A stretch of DNA of 5,052 nucleotides from Clostridiales bacterium (GTDB lineage Bacteria > Bacillota > Clostridia > Lachnospirales > Lachnospiraceae): assembly GCA_021199135.1 (NCBI GenBank), contig JAJQIQ010000234.1, positions 1-5,052 on the forward strand, in the 5' to 3' direction. The notes beneath the pieces were generated by a model. The model did not search any database. It had not been told where the DNA came from and was given only the letters and a program-made list of their open reading frames with translations. Both the position numbers and the translations under genes were made by a program. Below are positions 4,898-5,052 of the stretch, piece by piece; position 1 is the first letter of the stretch; each line of letters opens with the position of its first letter.

Positions 4898-5052
4898 ATG
4901 AGACTTTACGAAAACGGAGCGTATCTCGTGAACGGAAGCGAGATCGCCGCCACTGCGGAGGAGGCCTCCGCGAAGCTCGGAAAGCCGGTGGGCGAGGACG
5001 AGGCGAGGAGGGCGACGATCGCGTACGGGATACTCGAATCGCACACCACCTC
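4898..5052 (+). CDS. N-terminus of a probable aconitase-family hydratase (partial)
   Basis: The frame opens at ATG 4898, with AGAGGA at 4884-4889 spaced 8 nt, and runs off the right edge after 51 full codons. The visible product starts MRLYENGAYLVNGSEI and ends IAYGILESHTT plus a serine (codon TC-). From memory, the opening LYxNGxYLVNG and the AYxILxxHNTS segment resemble the N-terminus of aconitase-superfamily proteins annotated simply as hydratase in anaerobic Firmicutes and Fusobacteria. Those enzymes carry a 4Fe-4S cluster, but its cysteines would lie outside the window. It follows the coiled-coil gene by 83 bp with no clear terminator, so it may belong to the same transcript or be regulated through the dyad at 4858-4875. 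The gene call is secure; the family call is moderate. Confidence 0.6.
   Translation, partial: MRLYENGAYLVNGSEIAATAEEASAKLGKPVGEDEARRATIAYGILESHTT

Overview
The window looks like chromosome from a motile, anaerobic, high-GC member of the Firmicutes. A Negativicutes/Selenomonas-like source is my best guess, from the protein flavour rather than any marker gene. The genes are GC-rich and all lie on the + strand. The spacers are sharply AT-rich, ribosome-binding sites are strong purine-rich Shine-Dalgarno sequences, and promoters are of the SigA (sigma-70) type. I see no mobile element, CRISPR array, tRNA or rRNA.

Layout: (1) 1-149, the 3' end of atpC (F-type ATP synthase epsilon subunit). (2) 146-337, a regulatory leader. 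It has a perfect TTGACA-17-TATAAT promoter overlapping the atpC stop codon, then a strong terminator-type hairpin about 20 nt after the predicted transcription start, then further pairing elements before tyrS. (3) 338-1564, tyrS (tyrosyl-tRNA synthetase). (4) 1565-1697, a spacer with a probable terminator, a promoter and a palindrome over the start region of the next gene. (5) 1698-2033, a small XRE-type DNA-binding regulator, followed by a very good terminator (2067-2103). (6) 2104-2324, an AT-rich spacer of about 220 bp with folded-RNA potential and a promoter-proximal dyad. (7) 2325-4049, a transmembrane methyl-accepting chemotaxis protein. (8) 4083-4814, a cytoplasmic coiled-coil protein of unknown function, 33 bp downstream and probably in the same operon. 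(9) 4815-4897, an AT-rich spacer with two dyads. (10) 4898-5052, the start of a gene whose N-terminus resembles aconitase-family hydratases; it is cut by the window edge.

The protein-coding content is mostly ordinary. The points worth a second look are regulatory: the attenuator-like tyrS leader, which has no T-box; a recurrent ATTTAAY motif arranged as direct or inverted pairs before three of the genes, once over the XRE gene's own promoter; a dyad in place of a -35 element at the chemoreceptor promoter; and a context-dependent codon bias in which TTA (and often CTA or GTA) occurs mainly before codons starting with AA. I did not find convincing evidence of a wholly new system.
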